DNA from: Balneolaceae bacterium
GTDB lineage: Bacteria > Bacteroidota > Rhodothermia > Balneolales > Balneolaceae
Direction of reading: 5' to 3'
Assembly: GCA_007131725.1 (NCBI GenBank)
Contig: SLPZ01000051.1
Location: 1 to 55,242 of the forward strand
Length of the DNA: 55,242 nt
Below the pieces are notes generated by a model that saw only the letters and a program-made list of their open reading frames with translations, made no database searches and had not been told where the DNA came from. The position numbers and the translations under genes were made by a program. This document shows, piece after piece, positions 36,856 to 45,494 of the stretch; position 1 is the first letter of the stretch; the number at the start of each line of letters is the position of its first letter.

Positions 36856-39800
36856 TTAAACCTCTTCCACCTCATCCAGTTTCACTCCAACGAGCCGGCT
36901 CACACCGGTTTCCGGCATGGTGACACCATACATCATCTCCGCTTTCGACATGGTTTTTTTGTTGTGGGTGATGATGATAAATTGTGTGTCTTGGCTGAAT
37001 GTGCGAAGCATCTGTGAGAAGCGTTCAATATTGGCATCATCCAGCGGGGCGTCTACCTCGTCAAGTACACAAAACGGACTCGGTTTTACCAGGTAAATTG
37101 CAAACAGCAAAGCGATGGCTGTCAGTGTTTTCTCACCGCCGGAGAGCTGGTTGATTCCTGAAGGCCGCTTACCCCTGGGATTGGCTTTAATTTCAATTTT
37201 GGATTCAAGCGGATCATCCGCATTTTCTTCGATTAAAAGGTCGCAAAAATCATCTTCGTGAAAGAGGGTGCTGAAAACGGTTTTAAAATTCTGCCGGATT
37301 TTTTCAAAGGTTTCGTTGAAGCGCTGGGTGGCCGTCAGGTTGATTTCACGAATGGTTTCACGCATCTCCTTTTCGGCTTTCTGGAGATCTTCAATCTGGC
37401 CTTCATAAAAATCGAGGCGCTCTTTTTCTTCACCAAATTCTTCAATGGCAAGCGGATTCACATCCCCGATTCGCTGCAATTTTTGACGGAGTGAGGTAAT
37501 TTTCACTTTTGCATCATCCGGTTCCATATCCTCAGGTAATTCTTCACTAAGCTGATCCATCAAAACGCCATATGTTTCCCAGATATGATCGGCCAGCCCC
37601 TGTGCCTGCATCTCAAATTTTTCTCTCGCCATTGTCAGGTGGTGCACAAGCTCCAGGTTTACCTCTTTTTTCTTCCGAAGTTCTTTGAGTTCCTTCTCAA
37701 TTTCGTTGATTTGTCCGCGCTGCAGGCTGCTCTCTTTTTCAGCTTTTTCAAGTTTTTCATCAGCGGTTATTTTTTTGATCCGGGTTTCTTCAAGCCGTAT
37801 ATCCGTTTGCCCGATTTGTTCAGAATAGGACTCAATCTTTTCCCGGCTTTCTGTCTTCAGCTTTTTTCTGGTTTCCAGCCTTGTTTTGATGGATGCAACT
37901 CCGTTTTCGGCACGCAGAATATCTCGTTCAAGGTTTTCAGCTTTGTTTTTTAAATCCTGGTGCTTCAGGCGGGCATCATTATAGCGGTTCTGGGCTATGG
38001 CTCTTTCTTCTTCCAGCCGCTGTAATATGTCTTTTTTATTCTGCTGCTCTTTACTCAGTTCAGAAATTTTTTGCTGAAATTCTTTCTGTTTTGGCTGGAG
38101 CTCCTCGAGTTCTTCAGCCGCCACGTCAAGGTTGCCTGCAAGGGCTTCTTTCCTGTTTTTTAAATCGGCAATATTTTTCTCATAAACCTGTATTCCCGAT
38201 TGATAACGGCTCATCTCCTGTTCATGTGTCCGTGCCGTTTTCTGCATCTCTTTGATGGTTTGGCGTATCGCATCCACATTCAAAGACTGCAGCTCTTTCT
38301 TGACCTCCTCAAGTTCGGTTTCCCGGTGCTCAATTGTGGTGTTGAGCTCAGTTTCTCTGGCTGATAATTTTTCGAGTTTATCCTTCAGCCCCAGGCGGAT
38401 TCCGGCTTGCTTGTTTCTGCTGCCGCTTTTCAGAATGTGGTTTGATGTAATCAGGTCTCCGTCTCTGGTTACTGCTGCCTCCCCCTCTTTTTTAAGCATC
38501 GCCGAAGCTTCGTCAAGATCTTCGGCAATCAGTATACTACCAAGAAGTAGGCGTGCCATATTCCGGTAATCATCATCGTGCCAGACATGTTCCAGAATCG
38601 ACCCGGGCAGTTGATTTTGTGCACTTTGCAAAGCCTGAACCGGAATAAAAGTAGCACGGCCTTTTTCATTCTCTTTTAGTATTTGAGAAGCACGCTTTGC
38701 ACTTTCGAGTGTATCCGTTACTACATAATTCACGGCATCTCCCAAAGCGGTATCCAGGGCGGCGGTGTACTCTTCGGAAGTTTGAAGAATCTCACCCACG
38801 GGCTTGAGAAGGTTAAATTCTCCTGAGTGATGTTCTAAAAGATAGGCTACCGAACCCGGCATCGCCTCGTTCGATTCTGCAATGCTCTGCAAAAGGGAAA
38901 TTTCAGACTGCACAGCATCTTTTTCGCTTTTCAGCGAACGTATATTTTCACGGAGGGATTCCTGGTTTTTCTGAAGTTCATTTCGTTTTTCTATTGCTTT
39001 TTCCAGCAATTGCTCCTGTTTTTCGATGTCAGAATAGACAGCATCCGCTTTTTCTTTGATCAGGCTAAGCTCACCTTTTGAGTTCAGAATTTCATCTTCA
39101 AAATTTTCAATATCCTTCACAATTCTGAGCCGGTCGTCTTCACTGCTTTCCAGTTTCGATTCCAGCTTTATACGGCTTGATTGAAGGGCTGTCAGTTTCT
39201 GGTTTGCATCGCTGATGGCAATTTCCAGTTCATACAACTCATGACGTATTTTGGCATATTTTTGCTGAACATCAGAAAACGTATCCTTGGATTTGTTGAG
39301 GCTTTGTTCGGATTTCTCTTTTTCATCCGACAAATTTTCGAGTGTTTTTTTGTGAGATTCTTTCAGTTCTTCAAGTTCTTTAATATCAATCTCACTCTGC
39401 TCAATATCAGACTGGTATTGCCTGATGACACCTTCTTCATTTGTGATTTTTTCCTTCAGAATGGTGAGGCTGGTTTCCATCTCCCGGATTGAAGAATGAA
39501 GCTGGCTGACTCTCCGATTGGCATCGGCTTCAATTTTTTCTTTTTCAAGCAGGCGGGTTCTGGCTTTTTCTTCGGTTGCTTCAAGCTCTGAAAGGCGCTC
39601 AGAAATCTCTTTCTTTTCTTTCTCTGAATTTAAAATTCGGGTTTGAAGCGGTTCAAGCTCTTGGTTAATGGTGTTGTATTCGTGCAGTGTATACGCCTTA
39701 TCGAGGTGTTCAAGCTCGTGTTTGTAGGCTTTGGCTTTTGCAGCTTTACCGGCCTGTATTTCGAGAGAGCGCACTTTTTTCCGGATTTCAACCAAAATAT

Positions 39801-40377
39801 CCTCAAGCCGCTGAAGGTTTTTCAGGGTTTCATCCAGTTTTCTGAGTGTCTGTTTTCTTTTTTCTTTGTACCGGGTTACTCCTGCAGCCTCCTCAAATAA
39901 GCGGCGGCGGTCGTTATTGCGGTCGTTCAGAATTTCCTCAACCATTTTCAGCTCAATCACCGAATAGGCATCGGAGCTCATTCCCGTATCCATGAACAGT
40001 TCCATGATGTCCTTCAGCCGGCACGGGGTGTTGTTGATGAGATACTCACTATCTCCCGACCTGTAGAGCCGCCGGGTAATGGTCAGCTCACTATATTCGA
40101 CAGGAAGGATGCCTTTGTCGTTTACAAAGGTGAGAGATACATCGGCCATTCCCAGGGCTTTTTTCTTGGCTGTACCGTTAAAAATTACGTTGCTCATCGA
40201 ACTTGACCGCAGCAGGGTGGGGCGCTGCTCACCGAGAACCCACCGCAGTGCATCCACAATATTCGACTTGCCGCAGCCATTTGGCCCGACAATAGCCGTG
40301 ATACCGTCGTCGAATTTAACATGGGTTTTATGGGCAAAACTCTTAAAGCCGTGTAATTCAAGTTCAGAAATGTACAT
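36856..40377 (-). CDS. smc: Chromosome partition protein SMC
   Basis: 1173 residues, full length. The N-terminal ATPase half has GPNGCGKSNIVDALRWVLGE; the C-terminal half has the signature LSGGEKTLTAIALLFAIY and Walker B FCVLDEVDAPLDD. Two long coiled-coil arms (about 170-500 and 675-1010) surround the hinge at about 510-660. SMC dimers with ScpAB extrude loops and organise and segregate the chromosome. The overlapping plus-strand frames are artefacts of its coiled-coil composition. It is preceded by frr on the same strand. Confidence 0.98.
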   Translation of the reverse strand: MYISELELHGFKSFAHKTHVKFDDGITAIVGPNGCGKSNIVDALRWVLGEQRPTLLRSSSMSNVIFNGTAKKKALGMADVSLTFVNDKGILPVEYSELTITRRLYRSGDSEYLINNTPCRLKDIMELFMDTGMSSDAYSVIELKMVEEILNDRNNDRRRLFEEAAGVTRYKEKRKQTLRKLDETLKNLQRLEDILVEIRKKVRSLEIQAGKAAKAKAYKHELEHLDKAYTLHEYNTINQELEPLQTRILNSEKEKKEISERLSELEATEEKARTRLLEKEKIEADANRRVSQLHSSIREMETSLTILKEKITNEEGVIRQYQSDIEQSEIDIKELEELKESHKKTLENLSDEKEKSEQSLNKSKDTFSDVQQKYAKIRHELYELEIAISDANQKLTALQSSRIKLESKLESSEDDRLRIVKDIENFEDEILNSKGELSLIKEKADAVYSDIEKQEQLLEKAIEKRNELQKNQESLRENIRSLKSEKDAVQSEISLLQSIAESNEAMPGSVAYLLEHHSGEFNLLKPVGEILQTSEEYTAALDTALGDAVNYVVTDTLESAKRASQILKENEKGRATFIPVQALQSAQNQLPGSILEHVWHDDDYRNMARLLLGSILIAEDLDEASAMLKKEGEAAVTRDGDLITSNHILKSGSRNKQAGIRLGLKDKLEKLSARETELNTTIEHRETELEEVKKELQSLNVDAIRQTIKEMQKTARTHEQEMSRYQSGIQVYEKNIADLKNRKEALAGNLDVAAEELEELQPKQKEFQQKISELSKEQQNKKDILQRLEEERAIAQNRYNDARLKHQDLKNKAENLERDILRAENGVASIKTRLETRKKLKTESREKIESYSEQIGQTDIRLEETRIKKITADEKLEKAEKESSLQRGQINEIEKELKELRKKKEVNLELVHHLTMAREKFEMQAQGLADHIWETYGVLMDQLSEELPEDMEPDDAKVKITSLRQKLQRIGDVNPLAIEEFGEEKERLDFYEGQIEDLQKAEKEMRETIREINLTATQRFNETFEKIRQNFKTVFSTLFHEDDFCDLLIEENADDPLESKIEIKANPRGKRPSGINQLSGGEKTLTAIALLFAIYLVKPSPFCVLDEVDAPLDDANIERFSQMLRTFSQDTQFIIITHNKKTMSKAEMMYGVTMPETGVSRLVGVKLDEVEEV

Positions 40378-40451
40378 GTAGTGCTAACGTAAAAGAGTAT
40401 CAGAATTCAAAAATGATGAAATCAAAAATGTGCAGTTATGGTATGTAAGAA

Positions 40452-40465
40452 CTGCCTGCAGGCAG
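40452..40465. repeat. 14-bp perfect palindrome CTGCCTGCAGGCAG
   Basis: A symmetrical palindrome in the 192-base spacer between frr and smc. Its sequence type is common in intergenic repeats; a terminator role after frr is not supported by a T-run. Confidence 0.4.
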
Positions 40466-40569
40466 ACATGCAATATAGTGATAAAAGAGCAGAGCTATGC
40501 CTGTTAAAAGCAGAATCTGCTTGCAGAATAAATGCAAAAAAACTGAGATGCAAGAAATGAAGAAACGTT

Positions 40570-41139
40570 TCAGACAGTCATGATGTCCGACTCTTTAACT
40601 TCGAGCAGTTCATCAATTTTGCCGATATATTTGTCTGTCAGCTTTTGCACTTCCTCTTCAGCTTCGTAGCGGCTGTCTTCCGGAAGAGATTCATTTTGCA
40701 CGGTTTTTTTGATTTCATCATTTGCATCCCGTCTGGCATTGCGGATACTAATCCGGCCTTGTTCGGCAACTTCTTTGGCTTTTTTTACAAGTTCGCGGCG
40801 CCGCTCCTCCGACAGCATCGGGAATGGAATCCGGATTATAGTGCCGTCGTTATTGGGATTCAAACCAAGGTTAGATGCCATAATTGCCTTTTCGATATCC
40901 CCGAGGACAGATTTATCGTACGGCTGAACGGTGATCAGCCTTGCCTCGGGAGCAGATACGGTTGCAAGCTGGTTTAGCGGGGTCTGAGATCCGTAATAGT
41001 CTACTTTGATGTGATCGAGCAATGCGGGACTTGCCTTGCCGGCCCGGATGTGAGAAAATTCTTTTTTACAGTAAGCCACAGCCTCAACCATTTTCTCTTT
41101 GGCTTCTTCGATGATCAATTGAAGTTCTTCAGGTATCAT
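40570..41139 (-). CDS. frr: Ribosome recycling factor
   Basis: 189 residues; a normal length. The three-helix bundle and the HIRAGKASPALLDHIKVDYYG, LITVQPYD and IRIPFPMLSEERRRELVKKAK segments are diagnostic. It splits post-termination ribosomes together with EF-G. It follows pyrH by 124 bases in the conserved rpsB-tsf-pyrH-frr order. Confidence 0.98.
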   Translation of the reverse strand: MIPEELQLIIEEAKEKMVEAVAYCKKEFSHIRAGKASPALLDHIKVDYYGSQTPLNQLATVSAPEARLITVQPYDKSVLGDIEKAIMASNLGLNPNNDGTIIRIPFPMLSEERRRELVKKAKEVAEQGRISIRNARRDANDEIKKTVQNESLPEDSRYEAEEEVQKLTDKYIGKIDELLEVKESDIMTV

Positions 41140-41263
41140 AGTTCACTTAAATTAGGTTCAAAATTTCAACACGGGCAGGTATTGATCGGTCTCCCGGATT
41201 ATTTCAGTATTTCCTGTTTTCAATTTCAACAGGATTTTATATCAATCCTTTAATTTAAGAAAA

Positions 41264-41989
41264 CTACTTTTTATCCCAAACTACAGTGGTTCCAATTGAA
41301 CGGTCTTTGTTCACAACTTTTTGCAGGTTGCCGGGTTTGTTTACATCAAAAACAATGATGGGAGTTTTATTATCTCTGCATAGCGTAAAGGCGGTTAAAT
41401 CCATCACTTTCAGACGCCGCTGAAGAACTTCATCTCCGGTAATGATATCAAACTTTTTGGCATCATTATTTTTTTCCGGGTCAGAATCATATATACCATC
41501 CACACGGGTTCCCTTCAGAATCACATCGGCTTCAATTTCGATGGCTCTCAGTGATGCGGCCGTATCGGTTGTGAAATAGGGGTTTCCTGTGCCGGCTCCG
41601 AAAATAATTACGCGGCCTTTTTCAAGGTGGCGAACAGCACGGCGCCGAATAAAGGGCTCTGCGATTTCTTCCATTCTGATGGCACTCATCAGCCGTGTGT
41701 GAACGCCCTTCCTTTCAAGTGCATCCTGAAGTGCCATACTGTTGATCATGGTGGCAAGCATTCCCATGTAATCGCCCTGAACGCGATCCATTCCTTCCGT
41801 GGCTCCTCTCACGCCTCTGAAGATATTTCCTCCGCCTATCACAACAGACACTTCAACGTCCTGGCGCTGCACCTGTTTAATTTCATCGGCGTAATGTGTC
41901 AGCATTTTTGCATCAATTCCGTGTCCCTGTTCTCCGAGCAGCGCCTCACCGCTTAGTTTCAGTAAAATTCGTTTATATTTGTCGGCCAA
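41264..41989 (-). CDS. pyrH: Uridylate kinase (UMP kinase)
   Basis: 241 residues if started at TTG 41989 (then [16 protein letters not shown]), the normal length and N-terminus for this hexameric enzyme that makes UDP from UMP. The frame is open to another TTG at 42046, which would add 19 atypical residues; no ATG is available, so the true start is not certain. Motifs: [47 protein letters not shown] and TAFTLCRDN. It sits just downstream of a terminator-like hairpin after tsf. Confidence 0.95.
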   Translation of the reverse strand: MADKYKRILLKLSGEALLGEQGHGIDAKMLTHYADEIKQVQRQDVEVSVVIGGGNIFRGVRGATEGMDRVQGDYMGMLATMINSMALQDALERKGVHTRLMSAIRMEEIAEPFIRRRAVRHLEKGRVIIFGAGTGNPYFTTDTAASLRAIEIEADVILKGTRVDGIYDSDPEKNNDAKKFDIITGDEVLQRRLKVMDLTAFTLCRDNKTPIIVFDVNKPGNLQKVVNKDRSIGTTVVWDKK

Positions 41990-42055
41990 AATAAAATGGG
42001 TTTGTTTGGTTTTGGTTGATTGTTCTGAATGTACCGGATTTCCCAAATAACAGAC

Positions 42056-42088
42056 AAAAAAAAAGCTACCATTAAGGCAGCTTTTTTT
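42056..42088 (-). terminator. Rho-independent terminator after tsf
   Basis: On the minus strand AAAAAAAGCT-GCCTTAATGGT-AGCTTTTTTT is a stem followed by a T-run ten bases past the tsf stop. Transcription into pyrH then depends on readthrough or on a promoter in the 65 bases that remain. Confidence 0.75.
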
Positions 42089-42098
42089 AAAAGGGTTT

Positions 42099-42929
42099 TT
42101 ATGATTCTCCGAGCTGGAGCCGATGAAATGATCTCACCAGCGGCGCGTTCTCTTTCTGGAGGTACTCTTTTACAGTAATACCGTTGTCTTTCACAAATTT
42201 TTGTTCCAGAAGCACCCGCTCCTCGTAAAAACGGCGAAGTTTACCCTGAGCGGCTTTTTCGGCAATTTCAGCCGGTTTTCCTTCATTAATCAACTGCTCT
42301 TTGGCAATTTCCAGCTCTTTTTCCACTACTGATGCATCAACACCGTCGCGGGTAACAGCCAGCGGATTCATGGCAGCAATCTGCATGGCAACATCTTTTC
42401 CGACATTATCATTATCGAGGCTGCTTTCGAATTCTACAATAACGCCCAACTGGTTTCCGGGGTGAATGTAATCAACGAGCGCTCCCGAAGTGCTGATGAA
42501 AAGTACGCGGCTGATCTCAATTTTTTCACCAATTTTTCCAACCATAGATTCCAGGTGCTTTTCAACGGTGAGGCCGTTAACCTCTTTCTTGGAAAGCTCT
42601 TCGATGGTTCCGGTTTCATGTTCAAATGCGGCATCGAGAAACGATTGTGCCTGTGCCTGGAAATCTTCGTTGCGAGCCACAAAGTCGGTTTCGCAGTTAA
42701 TTTCGATGGCAGAGGCTTTTTTCTTGTCATCGCTGATTTTAACGAGTATCAGCCCCTGGTTTGCTTCTCTGTCGGCACGTTTCTCTGATACTTTTTGTCC
42801 TTTTTTACGCAAAAATTCAACGGCTTTGTCAAAGTCGCCGCCGGTTTCTTTCAGGGCGTTTTTGCAATCCATCATTCCGGCCCCGGTAGCTTCGCGTAAT
42901 TTCATTACATCTTTTGCACTAATACTCAT
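42099..42929 (-). CDS. tsf: Elongation factor Ts
   Basis: 276 residues. The N-terminal UBA-like domain ([23 protein letters not shown]) and the core ([15 protein letters not shown], with the TDFV loop that enters EF-Tu) identify the nucleotide-exchange factor for EF-Tu. It lies 39 bases downstream of rpsB. A terminator follows. Confidence 0.98.
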   Translation of the reverse strand: MSISAKDVMKLREATGAGMMDCKNALKETGGDFDKAVEFLRKKGQKVSEKRADREANQGLILVKISDDKKKASAIEINCETDFVARNEDFQAQAQSFLDAAFEHETGTIEELSKKEVNGLTVEKHLESMVGKIGEKIEISRVLFISTSGALVDYIHPGNQLGVIVEFESSLDNDNVGKDVAMQIAAMNPLAVTRDGVDASVVEKELEIAKEQLINEGKPAEIAEKAAQGKLRRFYEERVLLEQKFVKDNGITVKEYLQKENAPLVRSFHRLQLGES

Positions 42930-42968
42930 GTCTGTATCTGTTTATCAATTTCGGTTTCCAGAAGGCTC

Positions 42969-43925
42969 CTATTCCGAGCTTTCTTTGGTTTTGTCAGTTT
43001 CTTTGGCTTCTTTTTCCTCTGTACCGGAGGCTTCGGCAGTTTCTGAGGTTTCATCATCTGAAGATGCTTTTTTTGATGATGTATCAGCTTTTTCAGCAGA
43101 ATCGGCTTTCTTTCTTCGTCGTTTTCTGCGCTTGGTTTTTACCTCAGGTTCGCCTTTTTCTTCTACCTCTTCTTTCTCTACAGCAACTTTGGCTTCTTCA
43201 GCAGCCTGTTCCATCAATTCTTCTTCTTTCATCGCTTCACGCTCGGCGTTGCCTTCAATAATGGCATCGGCAATCAGCGAGGTTACAAGCTGGATGGTTC
43301 GTGCGGAATCATCATTGGCCGGAATAATATAGTCCGGGATGTCAGGATCACTGTTCGTGTCAACCATCGCAATGATAGGAATATTCAGTTTCACAGCTTC
43401 ATTGATTGCGATGTGTTCTTTAATTGTATCCACCACAAAAACAGCACCCGGCAACCGGTTCATGTTTGCGATTCCGCCAAGTGTCTGCTCAAGCTTTTCA
43501 CGTTCACGCTCAAGCATCAATCCTTCTTTTTTAGTGAGCTCGTCGAACGTGCCGTCGGTTTTCATTTTTTCGATTTCCTCCATACGGGAAATACTTTTGC
43601 GAACCGTGCTGAAATTGGTCAGCATTCCACCAAGCCATCGGTGGGTAGCGAAGGGCATACCAGAGCGGATAGCTTCGGTTTTGATAATATCCTGTGCCTG
43701 TTTTTTAGTACCTACAAACAGGATGGTTTTACCGGCACGTGCAAGGTTGGCCACTTCTTCGAGGGCTTCCTGCAGATATTGTTCGGTTTTTTTCAGGTCT
43801 ATGATGTGGATTCCGTTGCGGGCCATAAAGATGAATTCTTTCATCTTTGGATTCCACCGGCGGGTGAGGTGTCCGAAATGGGCTCCGGACTTAAGCAGTT
43901 CTTCTACTGTAGCAGATTTTGGCAT
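42969..43925 (-). CDS. rpsB: 30S ribosomal protein S2 with long charged C-terminal tail
   Basis: 318 residues. Residues 1-225 are a normal S2 ([65 protein letters not shown]). The remaining 90 or so residues are a low-complexity tail rich in E, K, A and S with a basic patch [10 protein letters not shown] near residue 265. Such extended tails occur in related phyla; role unknown. Preceded by a possible folded leader. Confidence 0.97.
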   Translation of the reverse strand: MPKSATVEELLKSGAHFGHLTRRWNPKMKEFIFMARNGIHIIDLKKTEQYLQEALEEVANLARAGKTILFVGTKKQAQDIIKTEAIRSGMPFATHRWLGGMLTNFSTVRKSISRMEEIEKMKTDGTFDELTKKEGLMLEREREKLEQTLGGIANMNRLPGAVFVVDTIKEHIAINEAVKLNIPIIAMVDTNSDPDIPDYIIPANDDSARTIQLVTSLIADAIIEGNAEREAMKEEELMEQAAEEAKVAVEKEEVEEKGEPEVKTKRRKRRRKKADSAEKADTSSKKASSDDETSETAEASGTEEKEAKETDKTKESSE

Positions 43926-43958
43926 TATATTAAGTATGTATGTTTGAGTTAGTCCTCT

Positions 43959-44025
43959 ACACAGGTCTTTCCCAAAGCACCCATCCCGCTTTTTCGGCGG
44001 AACACTCGGCGAAGGGTCGCTGTGT
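43959..44025 (-). promoter_or_regulatory. Candidate structured leader RNA of rpsB
   Basis: On the minus strand ACACAG (44020-44025) can pair with CTGTGT (43959-43964), closing a region that contains the hairpin CCGC/GCGG (43986-44000). It lies 34 bases upstream of the rpsB start, where r-protein autoregulatory leaders occur. The fold is by eye only. Confidence 0.4.
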
Positions 44026-44100
44026 ATGTGTTTTTTAGTGCTCAGTTAACAATCTGCAGAATAATTCAGAAATTTTCTGCAAACTTGTTTCAAAAAGCAA

Positions 44101-44147
44101 CAGGGCAGTTTGATCGGGGTTAAAACCCCACTGAGCTTTGCACCCTG
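44101..44147 (-). terminator. Possible terminator after rpsI
   Basis: CAGGG/CCCTG arms enclose the hairpin GGGGTT-AA-AACCCC (44116-44129), then TTGCTTTTTG follows on the minus strand. It begins 16 bases beyond the rpsI stop, so it may end the rplM-rpsI transcript or attenuate rpsB. Confidence 0.45.
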
Positions 44148-44162
44148 CTCCTTTCAAAAAAA

Positions 44163-44549
44163 TTACCGCTTCGAGAACTGGAATCTCTTACGGGCTTTGG
44201 GCTGTCCGTATTTTTTACGTTCAACCATACGGTCGTCTCGTGTAAGAAGGCCGTGTTTTTTCAATACAGAATGTTTGTCTTCGTTCAGGTCGTCCAGGGC
44301 ACGCGCAAGTGCGAGTGAAACAGCACCGGCCTGACCGGTAATTCCGCCGCCTCGAACAGTTACTTTAATATCGTATTCGCCGTCGAGCTCGGTAACGGTT
44401 AGAGGGAGTTTTGCAATATTTAGCCGTGCTTTTGTGCTAAAATAATCCTCTATCGGCTTGCCGTTTACCAAAAAGCTTCCGCTGCCATTTTTTATGTAAA
44501 GGCGTGCAGTGGATGTTTTTCTTCGACCTATATAATTCGCTTTAGCCAT
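44163..44549 (-). CDS. rpsI: 30S ribosomal protein S9
   Basis: 128 residues. YIGRRKTSTARLYIKNGSG at the N-terminus, GGGITGQAGAVSLALARAL in the middle, and the basic C-terminal KKYGQPKARKRFQFSKR that reaches the tRNA at the P site are diagnostic. It lies nine bases after rplM, the conserved pair. Confidence 0.98.
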   Translation of the reverse strand: MAKANYIGRRKTSTARLYIKNGSGSFLVNGKPIEDYFSTKARLNIAKLPLTVTELDGEYDIKVTVRGGGITGQAGAVSLALARALDDLNEDKHSVLKKHGLLTRDDRMVERKKYGQPKARKRFQFSKR

Positions 44550-44558
44550 ATCAAATGT

Positions 44559-45002
44559 TTAGTTCTCTATAATTTCCGGTTGTTGTGCAGTATGCGGATG
44601 AACCGGGCCTGCGTAAACCCGCAGGTTGGTTAATAATTTTCTGCCAAGTTTATTCTTTGGGAGCATTCCCTTAACAGCATTCGTTACCAGAGATGTGGGG
44701 TCTTTTTCCAGCATCTCTTCAGCTGAGGTGAACTTCTCACCACCGGGATATCCTGTGTGGCGGAAATACTGCTTGTCTGTCATTTTTTTTCCGGTCAGCA
44801 CTACTTTTTCAGCATTGATGACGATAACATTATCCCCGGCATCAATATGAGGTGTAAATTCCGGCTTGGTTTTTCCTCTGAGTATGGATGCAACCTGGCT
44901 GCACACTCTTCCTAAAGGTTTGTCTTCAGCATCTACCAATACCCATTTCTTATCCACTGAGCCTGGCTTTGCACTGTAAGTTTTGTTACTAATCGTATTC
45001 AC
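44559..45002 (-). CDS. rplM: 50S ribosomal protein L13
   Basis: 147 residues from a GTG at 45002 (MNTISNKTYSAKPGSVDKKW), which matches the usual N-terminus in this lineage; the frame stays open to 45089 but those residues are atypical. Motifs: LVDAEDKPLGRVCSQVAS, GDNVIVINAEKVVLTGKK, RHTGYPGG, AVKGMLPKNKLGR and YAGPVHPHTAQQPE. Early-assembly 50S protein. Confidence 0.96.
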   Translation of the reverse strand: MNTISNKTYSAKPGSVDKKWVLVDAEDKPLGRVCSQVASILRGKTKPEFTPHIDAGDNVIVINAEKVVLTGKKMTDKQYFRHTGYPGGEKFTSAEEMLEKDPTSLVTNAVKGMLPKNKLGRKLLTNLRVYAGPVHPHTAQQPEIIEN

Positions 45003-45119
45003 GGGATTCTCTTTTATTTTGCAAAATTGATAAGTCGAAAAAAATAAGAGGAATTCTGGTTGATTGCAATAAATATTGCCCAGAATCATCAGAAAAAATG
45101 TAACGGATCATAACTGAAC

Positions 45120-45362
45120 TGTCCAAAACATTTTAAAAATTAGCTTGAAAATCTTCGTTTCAGTTCATTTAAGATGGTTTTATTTGTAAATCATAAATAA
45201 ATCCTCTCGTCTTTTTCTCGCAGAGTTACGCAGATTAAATCGCTGAGTCTCGCAGATATTCTGCGGAAATCTGCGCCAAACTCTGCGAAAATCTGCGAGA
45301 TAGAGAACAAATGCCATCAAGGCTGTAAATTTTTCATTCGCTTTCCAGAAATGTTTTGGACA
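45120..45362. mobile_element. MITE-like element with TGTCCAAAACATTT terminal inverted repeats
   Basis: TGTCCAAAACATTT (45120-45133) and AAATGTTTTGGACA (45349-45362) are perfect inverted repeats around 215 bases. The inside holds repeated CTGCG words and inverted copies TCTCGCAGAT (45248-45257) and ATCTGCGAGA (45291-45300). No coding potential. The TGTCCAAAA end resembles that of the element at 31427-31565. It occupies the spacer between rplM and acnA; the rest of that spacer shows nothing further. Confidence 0.65.
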
Positions 45363-45494
45363 ATTATGATAGCGGATGCCGGATGTATGCCGAAACCAAA
45401 CAGAATTGTCAAAGATATTCTCTGAAAAATACCATATTTTTAGAGGCTAAAGCATTCTAATTACGATACCTGAAAATTCAACCGAGGAAGATTT

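Noticed and set aside
37258-40381. Several plus-strand frames inside smc
   Set aside because: Phe/Leu-rich shadows of the Glu/Lys-rich coiled coil on the real strand.
42490-43332. 280-residue open frame on the plus strand across tsf and rpsB
   Set aside because: Serine/phenylalanine-rich translation of the opposite strand of two conserved genes.
45240-45300. CTGCG-rich block considered as a CRISPR or tandem array
   Set aside because: Words are unevenly spaced and in both orientations, with no constant-length spacers or cas genes.
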